64,000 nt of DNA from Eucommia ulmoides (lineage: Eukaryota > Streptophyta > Magnoliopsida > Garryales > Eucommiaceae). Made by a program: the position numbers and the translations under genes. Position 1 is the stretch's first letter; the number at the start of each line of letters is the position of its first letter. The DNA lies in the NCBI GenBank assembly GCA_016647705.1, contig CM028340.1, positions 11,981,001 through 12,045,000 of the forward strand. The letters run 5' to 3'. The notes beneath the pieces were generated by a model, which saw only the letters and a program-made list of their open reading frames with translations, ran no database searches and was not told the origin of the DNA. This document shows, piece by piece, positions 50,405 through 61,119 of the stretch.

Positions 50405-50700
50405 GTTTATGTAATACATTTTCAATTCTAAATTTTCTTTTATTATTTTTCAGATCAATTGTTGGTTGCTAGACATTTTTTTAGTATTTAAAGAGAATAC
50501 TTGGTGCTGAATTTTTTAAATTTAAAATTATTCTGAGAATTAAATATTATTGGTTTATGTAATACAATTTCAATTTCATTTTTAATTACTTTTGGGATCA
50601 AATGATGATTTGTTATAATTTTTTGAGTATTTAAAGAGAAAAGCTACTGATTTTTTTAAATTTAAAATTATTCTAAGAACTAAATATTTTTTATTTATGA
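50405..50700 (+). repeat. Two-copy tandem duplication, about 148 bp
   Basis: Degenerate copies at 50405-50552 and 50553-50700, both opening GTTTATGTAATACA and containing GTATTTAAAGAGAA and TTTAAATTTAAAATTATTCT. Confidence 0.75.
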
Positions 50701-50893
50701 AATTTACTTACAATTTATATATAAACTATTTAATTTAGTTATAGTTATTTTTTTTGAATTGTTTGGTGAAGTTTTCATATGAGAATTTATTTAGTAATAT
50801 TTTCACTCAAATTAAAAAATAATGAGCTTGTGGATTTTTTAATTGTTATTTTTTTACTTTTTATTATATTTTTACTTTTTATCTCGTTTTGTA

Positions 50894-51100
50894 TATGAAA
50901 TTATTTGCATAAAAAGGAAAAAAAATAAATCATTACTTCTATTAACACTTATATGAGAAACAAAGAATATAAAAAATAATTAATTTTTTATTTTTTTTTA
51001 TTTTTTTCATAAAAAGTATAGTAAGTATGAAATTATTTGCATGAAAAGAAAAAAATTAATAATTACTTCTATCAACACTTATATGAGAAACAAAAAATAT
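50894..51100 (+). repeat. Two-copy tandem duplication, about 132 bp
   Basis: Copies at 50894-50970 and 51026-51100 share TATGAAATTATTTGCAT, ATTACTTCTAT and AACACTTATATGAGAAACAA. The second copy ends exactly where the Helitron-like start (51100) begins. Confidence 0.8.
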
Positions 51101-51109
51101 CTATATCTA

Positions 51110-51731
51110 TATGCTATACATAAAAGCGGAAGCTATATTGGATGAATGAACCACATGCGAGTATTGTTCATCTCTCTTCTTCTATTCTTCTATTATAATC
51201 AATGGTCATGATTCTCTATACTTCTCTCTTATTATCCCCCATTAAAATAATTATCCATTATTAATTCTCCCATTAAATCAAAGCTCTCCCATTGAAACGA
51301 AGGGTTTTGATTAAAATAATGTCCATTATTAATCCTCTCATTAAAACCAAGTAAACGAAGGATTATGATTAATTCATTCAATTATTCCTTATATATCCTA
51401 ACATTATCTCCATATAACCCTATGTTATACATAAAAGCGGAAGCTATATTGGATGAATGAACCACATGCGAGTATTGTTCATCCCTCTTTTCCTATTCTT
51501 CTATTAAAATCAACGGTCATGATTCTCTATACTCCTCTCTTATTATCCCCCATTAAAATAATTACACATTATTAATTCTCCCAGTAAATCAAAGCTCTCC
51601 CATTGAAACCAATGGTTTTGATTAAAATAATGTCCATTATTAATCCTCTTATTAAAACAAAGTAAATGAAGGGTTATGATTAATTCATTCAATTATTCCT
51701 TATATATCCTAACATTATCTCCATATAACCC
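51110..51731 (+). repeat. 310-bp tandem duplication of the Helitron-like 5' region
   Basis: Copies at about 51110-51420 and 51421-51731, both with ATACATAAAAGCGGAAGC, ACCACATGCGAGTATTGTTC and ending ATTATCTCCATATAACCC. They differ by scattered substitutions. The second copy lacks the TCTATATCT terminus. Confidence 0.9.
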
Positions 51732-51739
51732 ACAACCAT

Positions 51740-52305
51740 TTGTTTCACCTACTGCCACACCTACTAAAATATCAGTCACTACTATTTCTTTTACCTACTG
51801 CCATTACAAATTCCCTTTCCCTCCATATCATAGGATCTAAAAACAAGATTCCCCTCCACCGGGCTCATATCCAGATCCAAAGCTTCTAGGCTCATCCGAC
51901 GCAGCCACCATCATTTTTTTCCATATCCATTGCAGCCACTACCGTCGCCGGCCATCAATCGATCATATTTGATTTTAGCCACATCCGCCGCCGCCACCAT
52001 CCCTTTTGTCCAGATCTGTTGCAGGCACTACCGATGATGGCCATCAATTAAATCCCTTTCAAAAACATCGCCATCGACTATCTACACAACCGCTTACCAT
52101 TGGGACTTCTTATCTCCTCGCTATCACTATCACCTTCATCATCATTTTGATGTTCTCCACATCTTGCTCAGACGCTTTTTGTTTCCACATCACGGCGGCG
52201 GTGACTCCCACCGGAGAAGAAGAAGAAGGAGCCACACAAGGAAGGAGTCGAAGTGTGACGGAAAATAACCTTACACTACCGCAATTGATTATCAACATTT
52301 ATTAA
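51740..52305 (+). other. Coding-like GC-richer segment inside the Helitron-like element
   Basis: Rich in GCCACC/CCGCCG codon-like triplets and clearly different from its surroundings. The longest frame (52006-52305, 99 codons) begins at a TTG and holds a hydrophobic stretch (about residues 33-53) and an EEEEG run; I recognise no family. It may be a captured fragment of a host gene, as Helitrons are known to carry, but that is inference. Confidence 0.35.
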
Positions 52306-52844
52306 CAAATTTGCAATTTGGGACAACTTGAATTCAACTTCAATTATGAGAGACCAAATATGTCGAACATTAAATAGTAGGGGTCAATTGACAAAAAATA
52401 ATATCTCACTTCCATTACAAATAAGTGTTAGTGATAGCATATCATATTATTATTAGCTATACTTATTTAGATGACAAAAGAGTTTTTAAAGAGAAATTAT
52501 ATATATCATATACTAAAAGCAACTTATATTTGAAAATGAATGAGGGACAAGAACAAACCTCTCTCTTGTGGTGAGTTTTGCAAAAATATACATTATTTCA
52601 TAGTGAAATTAATACATAATCTAATAACATATTTAATGCATTATCAATGGAATATACTATTGCATAATAAAATTTATAATGAATTTAAACAATAAAGTTT
52701 AAATACACTTATTTAGACTACAATCTAATTTAGCTATAAATTAATAATATAAATAATTTAAATTAAATAATAAATCATATGCATTAAAAAAAATAAACTC
52801 TATGAAAATTTAATATCCCGTGCATAGCGCCGGTATAAACTAGT

Positions 52845-53352
52845 AAAAAATAAAAGGAAAATATATATATTTTTTTTTTTTAAAAATAAAAAATCTAGTA
52901 CTTGAAACATTTATAGTTTTTATTTATTTATTTATCATGTAAAACTTATTTAAATAAAATGTTAATTAAAGAGAGAAAAGTGAGAAGAATGGATTTTGTG
53001 ACATTTATTAGGGATTTTAAATGTGTGAATTTAAGAATGAATGATAATGTAATAAATATATTTATTGAGCTCTCATTCATTCTCAATTTTTGTCTTTTAT
53101 TTTTAGTTTTTAAAAAATAAAAAGTCTAGTACGTGAAACTTTTAATAGTTTTTATTTATTTATTCATCATTTAAAATTTATTTAAATAAAATGTTAATTA
53201 AAGAGAGAAAAGTGAGAAGAATAGATTTTGTGATCATTTAATAGGAATTTTAAAGATATGAATTGAGAATGAATGAGAATGCAATAAATATATTTATTGA
53301 GCTCTCATTCATTTTCAATTTTTGTCTTCTACTTTTAGTATATAGATATAGA
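52845..53352 (-). mobile_element. Helitron-like 5' end, minus strand, without clear 3' end
   Basis: On the minus strand it starts TCTATATCTATATACTAAAA at 53352 after an A, the same 5' type as at 51100 in opposite orientation. The left side abuts the CTAGT end of the plus-strand element; no hairpin for a minus-strand 3' end was found, so this is a fragment or the termini were lost. Confidence 0.45.
52881..53340 (-). repeat. 229-bp tandem duplication at a minus-strand Helitron-like end
   Basis: Copies at 52881-53110 and 53111-53340 share TCTAGTAC, AAATGTTAATTAAAGAGAGA, GAGCTCTCATTCATT and a TTTTAGT end. Each copy ends at the position of the minus-strand terminus. Confidence 0.85.
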
Positions 53353-54724
53353 TATAAAAAAAATAAAATAAAATAATAATATGTAAGAATTCACCAAGAG
53401 ACTTAAAAGAGAGACTATTCAACCTTATTAAAATTTTCTCTTTTCTTCTACTTTTAAGTATTAGTATTAGATGCGTGTTTATCCTTTGGAAACAAAAAAA
53501 CATAAATACCAAAGTCATTTCGTTATGATTTTCATAAATATTTATAAACTTAACATTTTTTTTTTAATTTCGATATTTTAATTAATGCACCCTATTTTTT
53601 TGGAAACAAAATCATTTTTTTTTTAAAGGTAAGGTGTGTCTGAACCAACTTAAACCTTGATTAATTAATTTTCTCTATACGATTTTAAGGGTACATTCTT
53701 CTATATCGATTTAGTGTATTTTAGATTAAATTCAAGATTTAATTTTTATGAAACTTTTTAAAAGAGTTGAATCTTACCCAACAATAACAATGAAATATAA
53801 CACTTACTGTGAACAAGACTAACAAATCTCAAGTCCACACCAAAATAACTAAAACACAAATATAAACACCAAACAAATATCATCTAAAAAGCCAAATTGC
53901 TCGTCGTCTTATCCAATAATATTTTTATTTTAGAAAAATAATTAAAAATAGAACTGCCCTTAGTCTTTTCCTTTACCTTTAGTGACACGACAACATCATA
54001 AAAAAGCATAATCACTCTTTTTATCATTTTAATGCACTATCCCATGTCGCCTCAACTTGCACTATCCCACCATATCTCCACCACAAAATTTTGGCATGCA
54101 AAACTTACTTACTAATACTATTTTAAATAGGTTTAGGGAAATCATTGTTTCCTCTTCAAGGACGTAAAGGAGATTCCAAGATTTATTTTCTTACTACTTT
54201 ATATCACGTGGAAAATTCTATTGTGAAAAATTCTATTGCCACGAGTATGTTTGGAAAGAAAAATTAGAGAATAATATTTTTATCTATTTTAAAAAAAAAT
54301 TATTTTTTTCACAAAAATTATTTTTTCTAGTATTATTTGATTAAAAAAAAAATGAAATGAAAAAAAATAATTTATTATTTAAAACAAGACGGGTTATATT
54401 TTTCAGACACATTTTGGAGCACCGATTGAGGTACGGATTTAGAGCGGATTGAGACACAAATGGGTGGTTTCTATTTATAAATCTCTATAATTAATTGAGA
54501 ATATAACATAATTACCGTTTTTTCATTAAATGATTTATGATAATTCAATCCCACGTTAATTTTATTCTCTATTTAATGTGGTTAAATTCTTTGCTAATTC
54601 CTCATTTGAAATCACTATATATGTTTTTATAACTAAATTAAATATATGTTAGCATAACTATTTATAGATATTTTTCATTTTATTTTTAACAAAATAATTT
54701 TAAAATTGTATTTTTTAACAAATT
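53353..54724. other. AT-rich block with dispersed repeats
   Basis: No gene seen. 53617-53770 is related to 13765-13935 in the array units, and 53945-54035 to 48490-48570. The frame at 53315-53518 on - overlaps the Helitron-like end and is not a recognised gene. Confidence 0.55.
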
Positions 54725-54729
54725 CCGCA

Positions 54730-57081
54730 TGTTGGCCTAGTGACCTATCCAAGAGGGGGATGAATTGGATAGTAACAAAAAATAAATTAAATTATAACAC
54801 TTGAAAATTTAAATAATTAATTTTATCATAAATTAATTATTATCTTTATAACAGATGATAAATGTTGAGTAAACTAGGTGTACACTCAAACAACTGAAAA
54901 TAAATAAAGTAAATAGCAGCACATCAAAATTTATACTGGTTTACCAAGTTACTCTTGGCTAATCCAGTCCTCTGAGCTCCACCGAGAGTCGCACCCACTA
55001 ATCACTATGATTTCTTTAATCAGGTAGGAACCAAACCCTTACAAATGATTTTTTTCGCAAGTTTAGAACCAACCTTTACAATTTTCTTTTTCATAGGTTA
55101 AGGAAGAACATTATTTTTTTCACAGGTTAAAGATTAAACCAATTCTTTTATACTTAGGCTAAGAATCAAATCTCACAAAACACTCCAAGTATTCTTTTAC
55201 TCGGTAAGGATTGAACCATTATAAATTCACTCAAAATTAACTCTAGTCAGGAAGAATTACGCCTATCTCTTTTCACAGGAAAATAGTAACCTAATATTTT
55301 TATACACTAGGTAAAGATCAAACTTCAATTTCTTTACCGGAAGAGATTGAAACCCAGCTACCCCTGATTAGATATTCTCAATAATATCTAACCTACACAC
55401 AACTCACCAATTACACAAATTGATAAGTTTTTTCGCTCGAAATTTCTACCACCTCAGATTAAATTTAAACTCAATTAATGTCCCAATATATACTAGTGAT
55501 AGAAATACAGTGAGAATATGAAAATCTGATTTTAATATAAACGGGTAGTATACAATTTAGCACGTAATCAGATTTTTACAAGAAATCACTTTAAAATATT
55601 TTTAATCAATTTAAATTAAGAAAAAAAAAAACGATTTCAAAGATCAAAATTCCAAGCAGTAAACAATATTATCAATTAATTATTAAAAACAAAGACTTGA
55701 AACGATTTCACCAGGATACCACTGAATGAATGTAAATTGAATTGCAATAAGACTTTAAATCGGCGACAGCAACAATTCACAACAATTTTCTCAAGAACAA
55801 TTCTCAAGAATAATCTTACAATACTCTTAGTATAATTTTAGAATAATCACTCTCAGAAAGCTCAACAACTGACTAGCTCTTGAAAATTGATTAATTGGAA
55901 TTTTTAGATCTAAAAAACGTAGGTTTATATATAAGGATTTGAAATAAGCCCTCTAATGGCTAGTTTTCACATATCATGACACTTAATTACCCTTATAGAT
56001 CCTTTATATCGATGTGACTCAATCCTGGTTCAATTCACTTAATTATAGATATTAAATCATTCAATTTATTCCCTCAAATATTTCTCAAACTCAAATCAAT
56101 AGGATAGAAAGAATTAAATGTACCAATTTCTGAAATACTTAATATATATATACCATATCTATAAGGATATCAAAATAACAACCATCTATTTATAATATCA
56201 TAAAATCCCTAAGATATCTCTAAGATTTTAATAATAAAATAGCTAGTAATGGCTACTTTTTGTTCAAATCCACGAAATCCTCAAATCTTGGAACAAAGCC
56301 ATCGGTTGACCGACCAAAGTCCATAAGTCGACTGATAGATTCAGGTTGTAGCCCAAGCCAAAGTACTCGCCTATCGGTCGACCGATACTCCATAGATCGG
56401 TTGACCGATCGATTCAGGATGCTCCTCAAGCAATTTCTCGGCTAGGGTCTGTCGACCGATTCTCAATGACCTGTCGACTGATCGATTCAGAAAGTTACAC
56501 AGGTCGACCGATCCCTCTTGGTCAGTTGACCGATCGATTTAGAGACTTCACCATTTTCCAACTTTTACCCATCAATTGACCGATCCTCTTAGGTCAGTCG
56601 ACCGATCAGTGCTGGAATTACTTCTTTCATAGTTCATTTTAACTCTAACCTTCGACGTTTTTGCCCCTTTTAATCGATTTCTTTTCTCTGTTAACTTAAT
56701 TGACACTATTAATCATTTTAAGCACTAATCTTTCTTAAGTCAATATTTCTTCTTCAATTTCAAATTGGAGCAAATATGTTAACTAATTAAGATCCTAATA
56801 AAAATACACATAAATATAAAATTATTCTTATGTCGTGTGTGATCCTAATTGGGATACATTAAGAGTAAAAATTAACCTAAGTTATTTTCACCTAAATTCT
56901 TCAAAATCTTCGATCTCTTAATACTTGTCTCTTTATCAGTCTCTTGTATCCTTAACTAACTTCAACAATTTTTTCATGATTAAATCGTCAATGAAACTTT
57001 TACACTGAAACACTAAATAAACTCATTAGTTTCACAAAAAATATAAACATTTAATTGTCCATCAAAATCTTAGGATGAACA
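54730..57081 (+). mobile_element. Solo LTR, family A, with perfect target duplication
   Basis: Starts TGTTGGCCTAGTGACC and ends TAGGATGAACA; flanked by CCGCA on both sides (54725-54729 and 57082-57086), a perfect 5-bp target duplication. Collinear with 1-2437 along its whole length, including the TCCAGTCCTCTGAGCTCC block, the GACCGATC-rich block (56300-56620) and the GTCCATCAAAATC end block. 2352 bp, no internal domain, so a solo LTR formed by recombination between two LTRs. This copy sets the limits of the family. Confidence 0.93.
56300..56620 (+). promoter_or_regulatory. GGTTGACCGATC motif cluster in solo LTR A
   Basis: Repeated GGTTGACCGATC and GGTCGACCGATC variants. TTGAC cores start at 56306, 56401, 56526 and 56576; others are GTCGAC. 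The 61-codon frame 56260-56445 is a translation of this repeat and not a gene. Confidence 0.5.
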
Positions 57082-57086
57082 CCGCA

Positions 57087-57375
57087 CTTTTTTTTTTTTA
57101 ATTATTTATTTCCTATTTTATAATTTTTATTCTTCTTTTCATATTCTCTCTCTCAATGAAAACCCTAAATGCAAACCACCGTTGTTGCCATCTCTCTCAC
57201 CATTTTAGAGCACCACCACCATCGTCCATCACCATGAACAATCTTGGCCAGCAGAGAGCACGCCATCAAACCACAATTGTCGTCGGCATCTCCAAATCAT
57301 TCTCTTCACCGTCATCGTTGTCAACATCTCCAACTTTATTGATATCTACAACAATTTGCCATTGGAGAATGTAGC
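57087..57375 (+). other. Short coding-like stretch of unknown origin
   Basis: T-rich sequence, then a 72-codon frame (57156-57374) rich in CACCACC/CATCACC triplets. The peptide is histidine- and serine-rich with no recognised domain. It may be a genic fragment or the outer part of the adjacent retrotransposon LTR. Confidence 0.3.
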
Positions 57376-58046
57376 TTGATGAGTGTAACAATGGTCACCC
57401 CAATGCAACCAATTGAAGACTGTCATGTACCCACAATTCCCTACAAAGATCAAGTCATACCAAGAATTAAGTTTGAAGATTGCACCAAGCAGAGGAACAT
57501 CTCCATCCATGCTAACCATCCCAAAGGCCTCAACACTCTCCAGGAAGAGCAGGCAAGCCGCCACTGGGATGAGAAATCCTTTCCCATCTCGACAGCTTCT
57601 ACAGTGGTATTGTCCATATCAGAAATCAACTCCGCAAAGCTCTTCAAGCAAAGCCCCCAATCTCGTCTCCAGCTATCCGAGAAGGGAAAGGCAAAAAGCT
57701 TTACATAAGTCCCCCTACCTGTCTCCGGCTATCCAGGAAGGGCAGAAATCAAATTTCCCATCTCGCGTACAACATGAATATGTCTTCCTCAGTTTTTGGG
57801 CTGGCCCACTCCCCCAACCACAAATATCCCTAAATATCTACAAATATCTTCTAACATGGCCAAAGTAAGAGACTTCTTGACATCTTCTCATTGGCTACAT
57901 GTCAAGGTGGAATATTGATGTGATATTGAGGAAGACACTAATCCATGCTTAAGCCCTTAAGCTAATCCCCTCCATGCCGATATATAGGAGGGCATACTAT
58001 TGCCCAAAGGTAGATGATTTTTTCTCATTTTTCTTTGTAGCTTCTC

Positions 58047-58054
58047 TATAAATA
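58047..58054 (+). promoter_or_regulatory. TATA box of the retrotransposon LTR
   Basis: TATAAATA preceded by CTTCTC and followed by pyrimidine-rich sequence, about 340 bp before the LTR end, a plausible U3/R position. Transcription start not determined. Confidence 0.5.
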
Positions 58055-58091
58055 TTTCTCCCTTACGCTGATTCTCAATCTGGAGGGGACA

Positions 58092-58110
58092 TGTCGGGAC
58101 CATCCCGACA
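58092..58110 (+). other. Perfect 8-bp hairpin in the LTR leader
   Basis: TGTCGGGA and TCCCGACA separated by CCA. It lies about 45 bp after the TATA box, so it would sit near the 5' end of the transcript and, via the other LTR, near the 3' end. Role unknown. Confidence 0.7.
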
Positions 58111-58395
58111 AGTTCTTTGTGCAGGTTTTTAGGTGCTCCCCATCTCGAATTTGCTTTATTTCAAGATCCAATTCATTTTTCCTCAAGTCACAAGGTGTTC
58201 TAATCATCATCTTCCTGGATCAGAAGGCTTTTGGGCTAATTCCAATTCCAATTCAGGCCCATCTTTTCTCAACTGGGGACCTTTCTATGGATAAGAAACT
58301 CGATAGATTGAAGATCTCCATTCCAGACCTCTCCGTCTCCACTAGCATTGACCGGACCATACCGTTGAGGTTATCCAAAATCTGACATCAACAGT

Positions 58396-58414
58396 TTGAC
58401 ACCGTCTGTGGGAA
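58396..58414 (+). other. Primer-binding site (degenerate)
   Basis: TTGACACCGTCTGTGGGAA lies two bases after the LTR end. Plant gypsy elements often have TGGCGCC at the start of this site, complementary to the 3' end of a tRNA such as tRNA-Asp or tRNA-Arg; GACACC here differs from GGCGCC by two transitions, as expected from decay. The tRNA cannot be named safely. Confidence 0.6.
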
Positions 58415-58519
58415 GCTCTACTAAAAGCCTTCCTCTAATCATATGCTCTCATCTCGGTTAGAGGTTAGATAATTATAAGGTCTGGTCAATTTTTGCGACC
58501 AAGAGACCCGAATAGCACG

Positions 58520-60430
58520 ATGGATAGCAACCTGGCTAGAGAAATATCAAGAGTCCCCAGGTCGAATACGAGGACTATAGCCCCCATCCCAGAAGAAGAA
58601 GGGAACGCACTCCCCATTAACCAGGCAGGCCTGTCGGCTCCACCTGCAGGAGCCCATGTTGGACCAGCTACTAGAGCTGTGGACATGATACGACTTGATA
58701 ACTTCGAACGTCAGTTATTCTAGTTTTAATATTGTGTCGAAACCATTCTCTCTCGCCTGTCACTGGCCCTAGATCAGCGGGGACCAATTCTTCGGAATGT
58801 AGGGGGAGAGGAACACCACCTGCCACTGGCTCCAAATCATCGGGGATCAGTTCTCCGGTATGCAGGGGTGAGGATTATCATGAAGGATCAGACCGTGTCA
58901 TCTATTTTGAAGGACACGTATCGAGAGAACTATCTCGTTTGCATGATCGACCAATAAGATAACAAAATCTGGCCCCACCAGTTGCTTTCGATTTTGCATC
59001 TTTGCCCTCACGGGCTCGCCGGACAGAGGATCTCTGTGATCATCATGATCACCAACCGAGAAAAACCTACAATAATGTCACCCGTGCTGATCGCAGAGTT
59101 CGCCGTGCTCGAGAGGTTAACTTTCACTCCTCGCCCACCGAAAGACAGGGGTCGAGAGTGGCTACAAGTCATATAGTAGCGTCGCCCAGGGGAGAAGCTG
59201 TATTAGAAAGACGCATCGCCGAGATGAAAGTAACACTTGTACAGATAGGAGGCTCTGGGGGGGGGGGCTGTTGGACTTCCTTCAGGTATAAGGTCTCATT
59301 TTATTGATGATATAGTACTTGAGGTAGTCCCGTATAGGTTTCCCAGTCCGCAAATAATCCTCTTTGACGGAACTACCGACCCTGTTGACCACTTCTCCAT
59401 TTTTGTTGCATTCATGGACATGCATACGACCTCTAAAGCAGTAAAGTATAAATCACTTCCTCTCACTCTCACCGGAATGGCCAGCACTTGGTTTTGAGAA
59501 TTGGCTCCAGCCTCAGTCTCATCATTCACTCAACTGGAACAACTCTTCTTGGCCTGGTTCAATTGTTCCCGAATAAGGCCCAAAACAACGACCTAGATTC
59601 TCTCCCTCCAGCAGGAAATAACGAAAACCTTGGGTGATTTTGTTACCAGATTCCATTGGAAAAGTTTGAGCTGTGGTGGCATTCTGGATGTTGTGGCTCT
59701 AAACGCATTCATTGATGGGCTGAGGCATTGAAGACTATCGTGTGACATATGCTCCTGGACCTCGCTGAACTTAGTTGATGCCTTAGCTCGGGGTACCAGC
59801 TTTTATGAAGCCAACCTCAGAGATGTCGTGAAGCGAGAACGAGAAATGACTCAGAAGAGAAAGGGCCGAGCAGATGAAGGGTCGAGCAGAGCGCAACGAT
59901 CGTGAAGGTTATAGGTTGAGGTGCAGTTAGGATGTCTTCCCAGGGATCAGAGACATCCTCCATCCCCAGGGATTCGCCCAGGAATGACACCCCTAACCGC
60001 ATCCATAGGGACAATTTTTGCTGAAAATGCCAGAAGAGGATTCTTCCCGCTAACTCCTCCCCTGAGAGAAAAACCCACTGAAAAATCCATTTCCAAATAT
60101 TGCGAGTTCCACAGTGATCGAGGTCAGTCAATGGACGAATGCTTCCAGATTCGAGAAGAGATTGAGGCCTCATAAAAATGGGGTACCTTGGTTATTACGT
60201 TCGCAGAGAAAATGCAAGCACTGGGAAAAACAGTCGCTGAGATGAGCAAATGGATCAACTGAGAAGGGAAAACCGTGGCCGACCCCCGCCGAGAAGGGAA
60301 GTTGGGGAATATGATGATGAGATGAGTATAGATCGTGATATAAATGTGATAGATGGCGGCCTCAGCCTCGGAGGGGAGACCACCTCTTCCCGGAAGATGC
60401 ACAAGGGTAAAACGAAGTGAAAAGTCGATA
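58520..60430 (+). pseudogene. gag pseudogene
   Basis: Gag would form the particle and bind the RNA. A start ATG at 58520 opens a 68-codon frame ending at 58723; frame changes follow. The retrotransposon gag domain is readable from about 59326 to 59905, with LFDGTTDPVDHF, SLPLTLTGMASTWF and LNAFIDGLRH as family landmarks, interrupted by stops near 59496, 59595 and 59728. Further right, at about 60095-60173, YCEFHSDRGQSMDEC resembles the short zinc-binding segment at the end of Tat-lineage gag. A run of nine or more G near 59260 probably marks one frameshift. Confidence 0.8.
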
Positions 60431-60435
60431 AGGAC

Positions 60436-60960
60436 GTGTGCGAGGTGAGCACAATTGATATTGTCTCACACAACGTCATCTCCTTCAGTGAAGTTGATCT
60501 TGGAGGGATTCACACCCCTTATGATGATGCTTTAGTAATTTTGGCCCTAATCAACCACAACAAAGTGGGGCAAATCCTGATTAACGGAGGAAGCTCTGCA
60601 GATATTGTCTTCAAATGGGCTTTCGACAAAATGAACGTAAGTTCAAGCTCTATGAGATCCACCATATCTCCCTTTGTTAGATTCGGTGGAGATGTGGTAA
60701 ACTTCATTGGTTGGGTCTTCTTTTTCTTTATGGTTGACACTATACCCACCTTGGCCACGGTTTGGGTCAAATTCCTTATTATGGACCGATCTTCTCCATA
60801 CAACGCAATCATTGGGCGACCTACCTTGGCAGCGTTAAAAGCCATATCCTCTCCCTACCACTAATCAATGAAATTCCCAACAGAATGAAGGGTGGGAGAG
60901 GTGAAGAAGGACTAGGAAGTCGCTAGATCTTGTGCCAGAAGGGCACTCAAGAAGAAGAAA
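60436..60960 (+). pseudogene. Aspartic protease domain, catalytic Asp lost
   Basis: Would cut the polyprotein. Open from 60436 to a stop at 60862; landmarks are ISFSEVDLGGIHTPYDDALV, the active-site loop LINGGSSADIVF and the C-terminal YNAIIGRPTLAALKAI. The catalytic Asp of the usual D-x-G-S-S loop is Asn here (codon at 60583-60585, a single G-to-A change). The frame after the stop still reads MKFPTE, a conserved piece of the protease/RT linker, with more stops. Confidence 0.85.
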
Positions 60961-61119
60961 TAGTAGTTAACTGTCAGGACCAGGAACAATGAGGTTGAGC
61001 TCATGGCCCTGTCTGATCCCAAAACCGTGCCTATCGACGATCCCTGAAATGAGAAACCCCATCCATGGCCCCATGAAGACCTGTTACAAGTACCTATTCA
61101 TCCTACCATTGAGAAGAGA

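Larger units (their letters stand above)
51100..52843 (+). mobile_element. Helitron-like element, non-autonomous
   Basis: Starts TCTATATCTATATGC after an A and ends CTAG before a T, with the 3' hairpin CCCGTGCATAGCGCCGG a few bases upstream (one mismatch in the stem), the arrangement of plant Helitrons. The first 310 bp are tandemly duplicated. The middle (about 51740-52300) is GC-richer and coding-like. A second start-like sequence, TCATATACTAAAAGCAAC near 52506, could define a shorter element of about 340 bp using the same 3' end. No Rep/helicase domain, so non-autonomous. Confidence 0.6.
57376..58393 (+). mobile_element. 5' LTR of the Tat-lineage retrotransposon (left limit not resolved)
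   Basis: The right limit is set by ...CTGACATCAACA at 58393 followed by the primer-binding site. It holds a TATATA at 57980-57985 and a TATAAATA box at 58047-58054, then a perfect hairpin (58092-58110). A short subrepeat (GTCTCCAGCTATCC / GTCTCCGGCTATCC) lies near 57665-57735. Since the 3' LTR is outside the window, the start cannot be placed; 57376 is a guess. Frames of 110 and 151 codons here are unrecognised and probably not genes. Confidence 0.55.

Noticed and set aside
57376..57868. Overlapping frames of 110 and 151 codons as genes
   Set aside because: They overlap each other in different frames, lie in the LTR region of the retrotransposon and match no domain I recognise.
59817..60173. 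118-codon minus-strand frame
   Set aside because: Antisense shadow of the gag pseudogene, whose domain landmarks are on the plus strand.
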